From positions 7,411,105 through 7,475,104 of the forward strand of contig NZ_ABIZ01000001.1 of assembly GCF_000172155.1 (NCBI RefSeq): a stretch of DNA of 64,000 bases. The letters run 5' to 3'. The notes under the pieces are model-generated. The model was not told the origin of the DNA, did not search any database, and was given only the letters and a program-made list of their open reading frames with translations. The stretch is from Verrucomicrobium spinosum DSM 4136 = JCM 18804 (lineage in GTDB: Bacteria; Verrucomicrobiota; Verrucomicrobiia; Verrucomicrobiales; Verrucomicrobiaceae). The position numbers and the translations under genes are program-made. Every line of letters starts with the position of its first letter. Position 1 is the first letter of the stretch. Below, piece by piece: positions 1-8,653 of the stretch.

Positions 1-425
1 TTGCCGGTGCCTAGAGTTTCGTAGCCAGACGCCGCCAGACGCACTGGTAACTGCTGCTCTTTGACGAGCGGGCCGCCCCTGGTCTTGCCCCAGTTGCTGT
101 ACACACCGCTCTGCTCCGGCTTCAAGCCCGTAAGGACGGCCGTCCGGGAGGCGAGGCACACCGGAGCCGCGCAGTGCGCATTGGTGAACAGCACCCCCCT
201 CGCCGCCAGACGATCCATGTTAGGCGTATGAGCCTGCGGATGCCCCTTCATGCACCCGATCCAGTCATTGAGGTCATCCACAGCAACGAACAGCACATTG
301 GGCCGTGCGACAGGCTCGTCCGCATCCTTCGCCAGGAGTGGCCCCACCATCCATGCCACCATGGCGGTCGCGGCCAGCCGCCTCCGTGCGAGGTTTTTCC
401 ACGCTACACTTTTGAGGATCATCAT
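1..425 (-). CDS. Sulfatase, N-terminal part (runs off the window start)
   Basis: This is the first 141 codons of a secreted arylsulfatase-family hydrolase that would remove sulfate esters, probably from polysaccharide. After a basic, hydrophobic leader (about residues 10-32) comes PNVLFVAVDDLNDW, whose Asp50-Asp51 are the usual metal ligands. Then comes CAAPVCLASRTAVLTG, where Cys90 in C-L-A-S-R fits the formylglycine motif C-x-(P/A)-x-R. The small-Ala variant and the GCMKGHPQAHTPNMDRL stretch resemble iduronate-2-sulfatase-like enzymes. The start ATG at 425 overlaps the TGA of the upstream PL8 lyase gene (ATGA), so translation is probably coupled. Pairing with a chondroitinase-like lyase suggests a sulfated glycosaminoglycan substrate, which is inferred. 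The C-terminal domain is outside the window. Confidence 0.85.
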   Translation of the reverse strand, partial: MMILKSVAWKNLARRRLAATAMVAWMVGPLLAKDADEPVARPNVLFVAVDDLNDWIGCMKGHPQAHTPNMDRLAARGVLFTNAHCAAPVCLASRTAVLTGLKPEQSGVYSNWGKTRGGPLVKEQQLPVRLAASGYETLGTG

Positions 426-3031
426 TCCCGAGGCTCCAGTTGAAACTCCAGCCCTTGTGCGTCCGCGCACCTCAATGTGACCCGCGTGGTGCGGCCTTCG
501 ACAGAAGCGCTGACGCCCTCAGTGCTCTTCCCGACTTGCCACGCCCCCTTGAGCACCAGAGTCAAAGGTGTGGGCACCGGTGCCATGGGCGTATCATCCG
601 GCCTGCGGGATTTGTTGGCGTACTGCCGACCTTCGGTCCATCCCAGATCCGGATGACATGCGGAGACGCGCAGCCGTCCAGCGCCCAGGTCCCTGGTCAT
701 GACCAGACAGGGGGCGCTGGCCTGGCTCAAAAACTCATCACCCAGCAACGCATCCGCCTTCGCCACCGCGTAGCCCGTCACTCCCAGCCGAAGTTGGCGC
801 ACCACGTGCGCCATTGCGTCCTGTCTCAGCACCCGGTACTCCTGCTCCGCCTTGCCCGCAAAGTCCTCCAACCCGTCCCGACCGGACCGCACCAGCACCA
901 CATACTCGCAACTCGCGTTTTCAGGAGAGGCTCCATGATCGACCCAGGCCGTTGCGACAGGCCCGCGAGATTCCCGGCTGGCTGACTGGTTCATGGATGC
1001 CTGCAGGGACCGGGACACCACCACCTTGTTGCCGGCGGGGATGTAGTAGCCGTTGCCGGCTGCATCCACCAGCCGGGAGGCTGCGGCATCAACAGCTTGC
1101 GTTGTTTCCGCAAATCCCGTCACCATCCTCCCCTGTTCGAACGTCGGCGTCTCCGCACCGCTCAAGGCTGTCTGGTAAAGGGTGGTCGTCACCGGATGTT
1201 TCCCGTCACCATTCCGGATGCCGCTGGTCAGCATGACGATCTGGTTGTCGAAGAAGAACGCCGTTTTCAGCGCCTTGAGCGGAGCATCACGTTGATCAGG
1301 CGTCGCCTCAGTGTAATCCATGACGAACATGCCCTGCCGCTGCTCCAATGACAACCCTCCTACGAAGGTCGCATCACTGTAGGGGCGGTTGAACGAGCCC
1401 CCCTCCTTGTCCATGGCCAGCATCTCTGCCGGGGTGAGGTGGCGCGTTGTCGTACTCGGCACCCGGCACCAGTCCCACCCTGCAGGGGCATAGCCACTCT
1501 GTACAGCGTTGACCCAGGGTTCGCCTTTGCCAAAGATCATGAGGCTCCCGGCCCCGTCATGAAAGCCAAAGACATTCTCCCGGCGCGGGTCCTTCCGGGC
1601 GTCTGTAAGCGAGCGCTCAAAGGCCCACCAGTACCGGCTTGCTCCCTTGATGCTCACCATCCAGTCCTCCCTCCGATGTACGGAGAGCGGCCCATAGTTG
1701 AAGGCCCAGTGTCCGGTGGGGTCCGGCTCAGCCCCGAGCCCCATGGCACGCTGCCTCACTTCCAGAAAATGTGCGATGCATCCGGGCCCGGGAGTCACCT
1801 CATCACGGTGCCCGGAAAAGGTGCGCCGGGGCAACCCGGATGCCATGTACGCCTCGTCCGCCAGTCTGGCCAGCATGCCCTGAAATTCGCTCTGTCGCGG
1901 ATGCTTCAAATCTGCCAGATAGCCATAGCCCAAGAGCACGTCAGGGATCACTGAAGCAGAGGAAAAACGCCCTCCCAGGGCCTTGTGCATGTCGTACTTC
2001 TGCGAAATGACGCGCAGCACGTCCAGACCGCGTGCCACGTGACTCACCGTCTCCGGGGGGCAGGCAAATCCTGTGTCCTGCAACAACCAGGCGGCAAATG
2101 CTGCCTGCGCCATGGTGAAAGCAGCGTAACCCGCCGGATAAACGCCCATGTGATGATGCCCCAGTCCATCCGGCTTCAGGGTGTCAAACGTATTGGACTC
2201 CGGTAACATAGACCGGCGCAGTTGCTCTCTGAGCATCTTCAACCTGGCGGCATTCCCCTCCGCCAAAGCTGCGGGCAGGCTGACATTCATCACCACCCTC
2301 ACCCCGTCTGCCTGGAGATAGTCCGCCCGCAAATCACCCGTTTTTTCAGGATGGCTCTCAATCTCCCAGCAAGTGTCGATCGCACGCTTGAGCCGGTCAG
2401 ACTCTTCCAGCTCTTTGCGCATCAAGAAAGTGGCCAGAGCATAACCGGAGGTGCGCAGGATGAAGTCCACCACCATGGCCTGGTTGGGGTCCCGCACCGC
2501 CACCTGCTGTGGCTTCCACGGCAAATGCATGGGATGACGGAAACCACGCTCATGCAACCGGTCGAACACCCGCATCAGCACATCATGCACCTCCTGGCTC
2601 CGATACCAGGGGTTGGGAGTCTTCCGACTTCCTTCCAATTGATAGGCAATGCTTAGCGCTGGAAGGGCTGAGGTGACCAGGAACCGCACCTCCTGCTCAT
2701 CACCACCCCGCTTGGTGGTGTCATACAAGGCACCAGCCGGTACGGAAGCCAACAGAGGACGCAGCTTGCCCATGGCCTGCTTCGACTCCGCCAAAACCTG
2801 CTTCAAGCGGGCCTCCCCAAAAGCATGGGCGTAAGCTTCCTCGCTACCGCCCAACACCCAGTTCAGGTAGCGCGCACGCACCGTCTCCAGATCCTGCGCC
2901 TCACTCCCCGCCAAAAGGCTGGTGCCGAGCAAAAGCAGCAGCAGGACCGGCAGCATCCTGCCGGCGCGATAATGTGGATGGTGATGGCGGCACCCCAAAT
3001 TTGAGACTGTAAGTACTTTCTTCTTTTCCAT
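422..3031 (-). CDS. Chondroitinase-like polysaccharide lyase, PL8 family
   Basis: This is a secreted lyase of 869 residues expected to cleave uronic-acid polysaccharides such as chondroitin or hyaluronan by beta-elimination. A basic start and a long Leu run (residues 26-40, ending near AGSEAQ) form the export signal. The N-terminal half is the alpha/alpha-toroid. The HHHMGVYPAGYA block at about 292-303 matches the active-site region of PL8 enzymes, with candidate catalytic His and Tyr. Further on, SGHRDEVTPGP and GWDWCRVPSTTTRHL match the conserved linker and super-beta-sandwich start of chondroitin AC/ABC lyases. Length is in the family range. The ATG at 3031 has AGGGA upstream. The gene overlaps the following sulfatase by ATGA, giving a lyase plus sulfatase pair. 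The exact substrate cannot be read from sequence. Confidence 0.85.
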   Translation of the reverse strand: MEKKKVLTVSNLGCRHHHPHYRAGRMLPVLLLLLLGTSLLAGSEAQDLETVRARYLNWVLGGSEEAYAHAFGEARLKQVLAESKQAMGKLRPLLASVPAGALYDTTKRGGDEQEVRFLVTSALPALSIAYQLEGSRKTPNPWYRSQEVHDVLMRVFDRLHERGFRHPMHLPWKPQQVAVRDPNQAMVVDFILRTSGYALATFLMRKELEESDRLKRAIDTCWEIESHPEKTGDLRADYLQADGVRVVMNVSLPAALAEGNAARLKMLREQLRRSMLPESNTFDTLKPDGLGHHHMGVYPAGYAAFTMAQAAFAAWLLQDTGFACPPETVSHVARGLDVLRVISQKYDMHKALGGRFSSASVIPDVLLGYGYLADLKHPRQSEFQGMLARLADEAYMASGLPRRTFSGHRDEVTPGPGCIAHFLEVRQRAMGLGAEPDPTGHWAFNYGPLSVHRREDWMVSIKGASRYWWAFERSLTDARKDPRRENVFGFHDGAGSLMIFGKGEPWVNAVQSGYAPAGWDWCRVPSTTTRHLTPAEMLAMDKEGGSFNRPYSDATFVGGLSLEQRQGMFVMDYTEATPDQRDAPLKALKTAFFFDNQIVMLTSGIRNGDGKHPVTTTLYQTALSGAETPTFEQGRMVTGFAETTQAVDAAASRLVDAAGNGYYIPAGNKVVVSRSLQASMNQSASRESRGPVATAWVDHGASPENASCEYVVLVRSGRDGLEDFAGKAEQEYRVLRQDAMAHVVRQLRLGVTGYAVAKADALLGDEFLSQASAPCLVMTRDLGAGRLRVSACHPDLGWTEGRQYANKSRRPDDTPMAPVPTPLTLVLKGAWQVGKSTEGVSASVEGRTTRVTLRCADAQGLEFQLEPRE

Positions 3032-3152
3032 GTTGGATCATCCCTGTTGCCAACGAATGTTTGGACCGGGACTGCGGTTGCCATAAACTGCCGCCAAAAC
3101 CGCCTGCGGCCAGAATTCTGCCGGGGAGCCTCTTCCCCAGAGGGGGCCCACC

Positions 3153-4139
3153 CTAGGGGTCTGACGCCACCATCGCCGTCAGCGCCGCACTTTCCAGAGC
3201 AGTCGCCCTGTCCTGTCGTCGGCGCGGTCCGCTGGTGCTTGCCGGGGCGGAACCAGATTCCAACTCCCGGGTGCCAGATAGAGGAACGGGGACAAAATCC
3301 TCCGCCTCACGCAGGCCAGAGATGTTTCTCCCCTCCATGTGTGCCTGCATGGCATACACCGCCCTGCGGAAGATGAAGCTCTGGTTGGCACCACCTCGCG
3401 GCATCGCGGTGGTCGTCGTCTCGCCCAGCAGAAACCGCCGCAGCCTCATGGCGGGATGGTCCTGCGTCAGCATGATCCCCCTGCGCACCCCATCCAGGAA
3501 CTCACAACACTTCGCCGCGTCCATCTCATGATACAACGTGGCAGCGGCCAGGAACGACGCCTGGCTAAGCCCCCGCTTGCTTTTGTTCGCCCCTTTCATG
3601 AGCGCGATGACGGCACGGATGTGCTCGATGTGGCAGTCCAGCGTTTGCTTGACCAGATGGTCAGAGGGCTGCACGCCGCTCTCGCTGCGCACCAACCGCC
3701 GGGTCAGGCAAGTCGCGATCTCCACCTCCTGGCGGTTCGTCGCCAGTCCTGCCAGGAAAAAGGCATCAAACAACGTGCGCCGCCGCTGGCGGTCCACCTT
3801 CTCCTGGCTGGCAGAGGGAAGGCCAAAGGTGACGAGCATCGGCACCGACTTTTGGGAGCGCACAATCGCATGCAGCCGGTGCTGCCCGTCCACCAGGTCC
3901 CCCTTGTCGTCCAGAGCAATGCAGCCCGGCGTGAGACGCCACTCATCCGCATGAATCTCCGCAACGTACTTTTGCACCACCTTCTCCGAAAGTTTCCGGT
4001 TGTGCACATTCCTCTCCAAAAGACGCTCAGCAGCCACGGGGGTCAATCGTACGGCGATCGTCTGAACGCCGGGGATCTTCTCCAGACTCTGAACTTCGTT
4101 CAGCGGGAATCGTTCGTTGAACCGTGTGCTGGGATTCAT
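3153..4139 (-). CDS. ParB/DGQHR-like domain protein of unknown role
   Basis: This is a 328-residue protein whose first half resembles the ParB-like nuclease/DGQHR fold. It reads TPVAAERLLERNVHNRKLSE, then a G/EW block, then DGQHRLHA at 84-91 and DRQRRRT at 116-122. This layout is seen in phage- and island-borne proteins of unknown function. The second half is helical with no recognised domain. It is not a chromosome-partition ParB: no parA, HTH or parS site is visible nearby. The C-terminus is rich in Arg, Ser and Ala and looks disordered. It stands alone between the lyase gene and the DUF1501 gene, so context gives no function. Confidence 0.6.
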   Translation of the reverse strand: MNPSTRFNERFPLNEVQSLEKIPGVQTIAVRLTPVAAERLLERNVHNRKLSEKVVQKYVAEIHADEWRLTPGCIALDDKGDLVDGQHRLHAIVRSQKSVPMLVTFGLPSASQEKVDRQRRRTLFDAFFLAGLATNRQEVEIATCLTRRLVRSESGVQPSDHLVKQTLDCHIEHIRAVIALMKGANKSKRGLSQASFLAAATLYHEMDAAKCCEFLDGVRRGIMLTQDHPAMRLRRFLLGETTTTAMPRGGANQSFIFRRAVYAMQAHMEGRNISGLREAEDFVPVPLSGTRELESGSAPASTSGPRRRQDRATALESAALTAMVASDP

Positions 4140-4428
4140 AAGTTGCGAAAAAGGGTGGAGGGCTTGCCCTGAGCGCCTGCCAGCAGGTGCTCCAAGGCGG
4201 AATCATCGAGCGATCATAGGCCAAGGGGATCAACTTCCAGGAACAGCCGCAACAACCGGGCTCGTACGGCTGCTTACAGCTGGCTCCTCAGATCGTGACA
4301 CTCATGGTATCCCAACCGTCGCCCTTTGGAATGAACCTTTGCGGCAAATCACTGTTCGCTTGCGAAAAAGCATTCTGCAGTCCCATCCTGCTCCATGAAC
4401 ACACCCTATGCATTTTTCAGTTATTTCC

Positions 4429-5904
4429 TCAGGCAATAATCTCCTTCACCACGTGACCGTGGACGTCGGTGAGACGGTAATCCCGGCCTTGGAAGCGGTA
4501 GGTGAGACGCTCATGATCCAATCCCAGAAGGTGCAGGACGGTGGCCTGAAGGTCGTGCACATGCACCTTGTCCGCCACCCCGGCGAATCCCATCTCGTCC
4601 GTGGCACCATACTCAAAGCCTGACTTCACTCCGCCGCCCGCCATCATGATGGTGAAGCAGTCGGGATAGTGATCGCGTCCCAGAATCTTGCTGCCCGCCG
4701 TACGCCCTTCACGGAATGGGGTGCGTCCAAATTCCCCGCCCCAGATGACCAGGGTATCATCCAGCAGCCCGCGTTCCTTCAGATCTCGGATGAGTGCCGC
4801 CACCGGCCTGTCGGTGGCGGCCATCTTGTCTGTCAGTCCATCCCGGATGTCTTCTTTTGGATTCACTCCATGGAAATCCCAACCCCAGTCAAAAAGATGG
4901 ATAAAACGGACCCCTTGCTCAACCAGGCGACGGGCCAGAAGGCAGTTGTTGGCAAAGCTGGATTCACCAGGCTTCGCGCCATAGGCATCCATGACGGCCT
5001 TTGATTCTCTAGAGATGTCCATCACGCCAGGCACACTCGTTTGCATGCGGTAAGCCAGCTCATATTGGGCTATCCGCGTGAGCGTCTCGGAGTGGCCGAG
5101 TTTTTCGAGCTGCCGCTCATTCAAGACGCGCAGGGCGTCCAGCGTTGTACGCCGCAGCTCCCGGGACATGCCGGCAGGATCTCCAGCAAACAGGACGGGA
5201 TCCCCCTTGCTGCGGCACTGCACCCCCTGATACACAGAGGGCATGAAGCCGCTCCCCCAGCAGCTCTGCCCGCCGCTCGGCAGCGTGCCGCTGGAGATGA
5301 GCGTGACAAAGCCCGGCAGGTCCTGGTTCTCCGTGCCCAGACCATACGTCACCCACGACCCCATGGAGGGCCGCCCCTGCCTGATGTGTCCCGTGAAGAG
5401 GAGCAGCTCTGCCGGAGCATGATTGAACTGGTCCGTATGCATCGCCCGTACCAGCGTTATTTCATCTGCAACCTCTTGAAAATGGGGCACGGCATCACTC
5501 ATCCACATGCCGGCTTTGCCATATTGCTTGAAGGTGCGCGGGGAGCCCATGAGGTTGGGCACACCGGTGGTGAAGGCGAACTGGCGCCCCTTGAGAAAGG
5601 AGTCCGGGCAGGGCTGCCCGCTGTGCTTTACCAGCTCCGGCTTGTAGTCAAAGATGTCGAGGTTGGGGGGGCCTCCCGACATGTGCAGGTAGATGACATT
5701 TTTCGCCCTGGCAGGTTGGGGGGGGCGCCGGGCTGCCAGGGGGTTTCCTTGAACTGCAGTTGCCGCACCACTTGCCTTTCCGCCCATGGCCTGCATGGCA
5801 ATGGCCCCCAGGCTGAACTGGCCCGCACTGCTCAGGAACTGGCGTCGGGTGGCGAGCTGCACCTTCGCAAGATGATCGAGGGGATGGGAATTCATGACCT
5901 TCAT
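4429..5904 (-). CDS. DUF1501 protein with Tat-type signal
   Basis: This DUF1501 protein is in the alkaline-phosphatase/sulfatase superfamily and is very common in Planctomycetes and Verrucomicrobia. The N-terminus carries a twin-arginine-like signal (RRQFLSSAGQFSLGAIAMQAM), so export is expected. Family blocks include NVIYLHMSGGPPNLDIFDYKPEL, MHTDQFNHAPAEL, VIWGGEFGRTP and GRDHYPDCF. The start is uncertain: ATG 5904 or ATG 5895 are both possible, the latter with GAAGG close upstream. The gene follows the DUF1549/DUF1553 gene with only about 35 bases between them, the usual arrangement for these partners, which are thought to act together at the cell surface or in the periplasm. The biochemical reaction of DUF1501 is not established. 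Confidence 0.9.
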   Translation of the reverse strand: MKVMNSHPLDHLAKVQLATRRQFLSSAGQFSLGAIAMQAMGGKASGAATAVQGNPLAARRPPQPARAKNVIYLHMSGGPPNLDIFDYKPELVKHSGQPCPDSFLKGRQFAFTTGVPNLMGSPRTFKQYGKAGMWMSDAVPHFQEVADEITLVRAMHTDQFNHAPAELLLFTGHIRQGRPSMGSWVTYGLGTENQDLPGFVTLISSGTLPSGGQSCWGSGFMPSVYQGVQCRSKGDPVLFAGDPAGMSRELRRTTLDALRVLNERQLEKLGHSETLTRIAQYELAYRMQTSVPGVMDISRESKAVMDAYGAKPGESSFANNCLLARRLVEQGVRFIHLFDWGWDFHGVNPKEDIRDGLTDKMAATDRPVAALIRDLKERGLLDDTLVIWGGEFGRTPFREGRTAGSKILGRDHYPDCFTIMMAGGGVKSGFEYGATDEMGFAGVADKVHVHDLQATVLHLLGLDHERLTYRFQGRDYRLTDVHGHVVKEIIA

Positions 5905-5939
5905 TTCTGGACGTTTGGATGGATGCAAAGGGCGGTTGG

Positions 5940-8462
5940 CTACCGGCGCATCTGAAATTCATCGAGGTTCATCACCACGCCTGCGACAGTGGTCCAGGCA
6001 GCAAGTTCCGGCAGATCGAGACCTTTCGGTGCCGGACCAACAGGGTCCAGGGCCATGCTGGCTGCCAGCTTGGCATCACTGCGGTAGAGGGCCAGCGCTC
6101 GCTTGTAAACCTCTGCCAAAGTTGCAATCTCCGCGGCATCCGGCTCCCGGGACAAGCAGACCTTGAAGGCGAACTGGACCCGGCTGGACCCATTGAGGCC
6201 GCCCTCTGCCAGGATGCGTCGCGCCAGGGCTTGGTGTGTTTCCACAAACACGGGATCGTTCAACGTGACAAACGCCTGCAGGGGTGTGTTGGAACGGCCC
6301 CGGCGGATGATGCACACCTCTCGATTCGGCGCGTCGAAGGTGGCGAAGCTCGGATAGGGGCTGCTGCGGCGCACCTCCGTGTACACGCTGCGACGGTGGC
6401 GGTCTTCACCAGGGCTGGTCTCCCAGTCCCCCCCCCCTTTTCCGCCAAAGGCTACCGTCAGGCCAAGGCTCGGCCGAAGAGGACGCACGGGGGGGCCGAA
6501 CATCTTGCCGCTCAACAAACCACTCACAGCCAGCGCTTGATCCCGCAGCAACTCCCCCGACGGGCGAAACCGAGGCCCCCGTGCCAGAAGCCGATTGTCT
6601 GGATCACGTTCATTCAGCGTCGGGTTGCTGGCGGAGTCCTGGCAGTAGGCACGGCTAGTCATCATCAGGTGAAGCATGCGTTTGACGTTCCAGCCACTTT
6701 CCATGAACTCGGCGGCCAGCCAGTCGAGCAGCTCAGGATGCTCAGGGAGATCTCCCTGACTGCCAAACTCCTCACTGCTACGCACGATGCCGACGCCAAA
6801 GAGGGACTCCCACATACGGTTGACCACCACCCGGGCAGTAAGAGGATTGTCCCGGCTCACCAGCCAGCGGGCCAGACCGAGACGGTTACGTGGCATGTCT
6901 GGCTTAAGCGGATTGAACGCAGACGGCACCCCAGCGCCGACCTCATCACCTAGGGCCTGCCAGTTGCCACGGAGCTGCACATGGGTTTTGCGTCGCTTTG
7001 CGACCGCCAGCTCCATCATCACCGGCACGGTCGTGGACTTGAGTCCAGCAAGCTGCTCCAACTCATCCGCCTTCTCACGCAGCACTTTCGTCGCCGGGGA
7101 GATGTTGCGGACGTAATACTGCTCAAGGACTTGAGCCTGCTGGGCACTGCGCTCCCCCTTTGGCACCTGAACTGCCGCTTGAACATTCGACCATTTCTTG
7201 TCTTCCAACTTGGGTTTTGTGGCAACCCACTCTTCCAGGCCCACCAGCCACTCCGGCTTCGGCGCTAGAAAATGGGCGTCGATCGCCGCCCTCTCTTTCA
7301 ACACCTTTTCCTCCAGGCCCTGCCCCAATGGCCGCACGATCTTCAGAAAAGGTGATTCATCCCGCTTGTCTGCGTCTGCCGATTGATTGAAAAAGGCGTA
7401 GCTCTGGTAGTATTCGTCGATTGTGATCGGATCATACTTGTGGGTATGGCACTGGGCGCAGGCCATGGTCGTGCCCATCCACACCGCAAAAGTCGTGTTC
7501 ACACGGTCGATGACGGCGGCATTGCGAAACTCCTCATCATTGGTGCCGCCCTCATTGTTGGTCATGGTGTTCCGATGGAAGGCGGTGGCGATTCGCTGGT
7601 CCTCAGTCGCATTGGGCAACAAATCACCGGCGATCTGCTCGATCGTAAACTGGTCAAAAGTCATGTTCGCATTCAGCGCGCGAATTACCCAGTCGCGATA
7701 GACCCAGATCTCCCGACCAGGATCACTCGGATACCCCGCACTGTCCGCATAGCGGGCGAGGTCCAGCCATTCCCGGGCCCAGTGCTCCCCGTACCCGGGT
7801 CTATTGAGAAAATACGTCACGATTTCCCCAGGGCTCTTTTCGGACAGGGACTTCAGTTCCTCCAGCGTTGGCGGCAGCCCCGTGGCATCCAGCGCCACCC
7901 GGCGGACGAACGTGCCCCGGTCGGCCTCGGATTTAAAAGAGAGGTTCTCCTTGATCAGTCTCGCCCTGATGAACGCATCAATGGCGTTTTTCTCGCCATT
8001 CGCCGGCACCTGCGGACGCTGCACCGTCTCATAGGACCAATGATTGCCCCAGATCGCACCCTGCAGGATCCACTGTTTCAGCAGGACTCTTTGCTCTTTG
8101 GTCACGGTCTTGTGAGCCTTGGGCGGCGGCATCACCTCATCGGGATCGCTGGTCTCAATCCTCTGCAGGAGGGTGCTAAGCTCGGGTTTGCCCGGCACCA
8201 CGGCGATCGCCCCGTCGTTGTCCGCCTTCGCAGCCGCTTCCATGTCCAGCCGCAGCCCCGCTTTGCGCCCCTTTTCATCCGGGCCGTGGCAGGAAAAGCA
8301 GTTCTCCGAGAGGATCGGACGAATCTCCCGGCTGAATGAGATCTTCCGGGCGGCAGGAGCCGTTTCTACAGACCATCCTGTGGTCACCAAGCAAACCATG
8401 GCCAACGCCACCGTCCACGGCACAACCGCAAACTTGTTTCGGATAATGGTAATATTTTGCAT
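5940..8462 (-). CDS. Planctomycete-type cytochrome c / DUF1549 / DUF1553 protein
   Basis: This is an 840-residue exported protein. After a signal segment (about residues 12-30) comes the Planctomycete cytochrome C domain with CFSCH at Cys55-Cys58-His59, a c-type haem site. Then follow DUF1549 (WAREWLDLARYADSAGYPSD; MACAQCHTHKYDPI) and DUF1553 (DNPLTARVVVNRMW; FGSQGDLPEHPELLDWLA). It is the partner of the downstream DUF1501 gene, and such pairs are frequent beside sulfatases and lyases in this phylum. It contains a run of ten C bases on the plus strand near 6428, in a Gly-rich stretch; the reading frame is intact across it. Function beyond haem binding is unknown. Confidence 0.92.
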   Translation of the reverse strand: MQNITIIRNKFAVVPWTVALAMVCLVTTGWSVETAPAARKISFSREIRPILSENCFSCHGPDEKGRKAGLRLDMEAAAKADNDGAIAVVPGKPELSTLLQRIETSDPDEVMPPPKAHKTVTKEQRVLLKQWILQGAIWGNHWSYETVQRPQVPANGEKNAIDAFIRARLIKENLSFKSEADRGTFVRRVALDATGLPPTLEELKSLSEKSPGEIVTYFLNRPGYGEHWAREWLDLARYADSAGYPSDPGREIWVYRDWVIRALNANMTFDQFTIEQIAGDLLPNATEDQRIATAFHRNTMTNNEGGTNDEEFRNAAVIDRVNTTFAVWMGTTMACAQCHTHKYDPITIDEYYQSYAFFNQSADADKRDESPFLKIVRPLGQGLEEKVLKERAAIDAHFLAPKPEWLVGLEEWVATKPKLEDKKWSNVQAAVQVPKGERSAQQAQVLEQYYVRNISPATKVLREKADELEQLAGLKSTTVPVMMELAVAKRRKTHVQLRGNWQALGDEVGAGVPSAFNPLKPDMPRNRLGLARWLVSRDNPLTARVVVNRMWESLFGVGIVRSSEEFGSQGDLPEHPELLDWLAAEFMESGWNVKRMLHLMMTSRAYCQDSASNPTLNERDPDNRLLARGPRFRPSGELLRDQALAVSGLLSGKMFGPPVRPLRPSLGLTVAFGGKGGGDWETSPGEDRHRRSVYTEVRRSSPYPSFATFDAPNREVCIIRRGRSNTPLQAFVTLNDPVFVETHQALARRILAEGGLNGSSRVQFAFKVCLSREPDAAEIATLAEVYKRALALYRSDAKLAASMALDPVGPAPKGLDLPELAAWTTVAGVVMNLDEFQMRR

Positions 8463-8653
8463 TCTGGAAGCACTTCAGTTCAGTCAACTTGTCATATTCA
8501 ATGTCCTGCCAGGTGTCCTCGGTTACAGCCAAATGCTCTGACCATGTCAGTCGCGCCCCCCCATTCCCGTACTGTGCTGAGCAGACCAGGTAGCCGCGCC
8601 CCACTGGCCTTGGGTTCTTTCTCTGGGGCAACGCCCCTGCACGTACATGCAGG

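Noticed and set aside
422-3031. Plus-strand frames opposite the PL8 lyase gene
   Set aside because: No domain pattern; high GC keeps the antisense frames open, while the minus strand has a full enzyme with active-site motifs.
3153-4139. ParB-like gene as part of a plasmid partition system
   Set aside because: No parA, no HTH and no parS-like repeats nearby.
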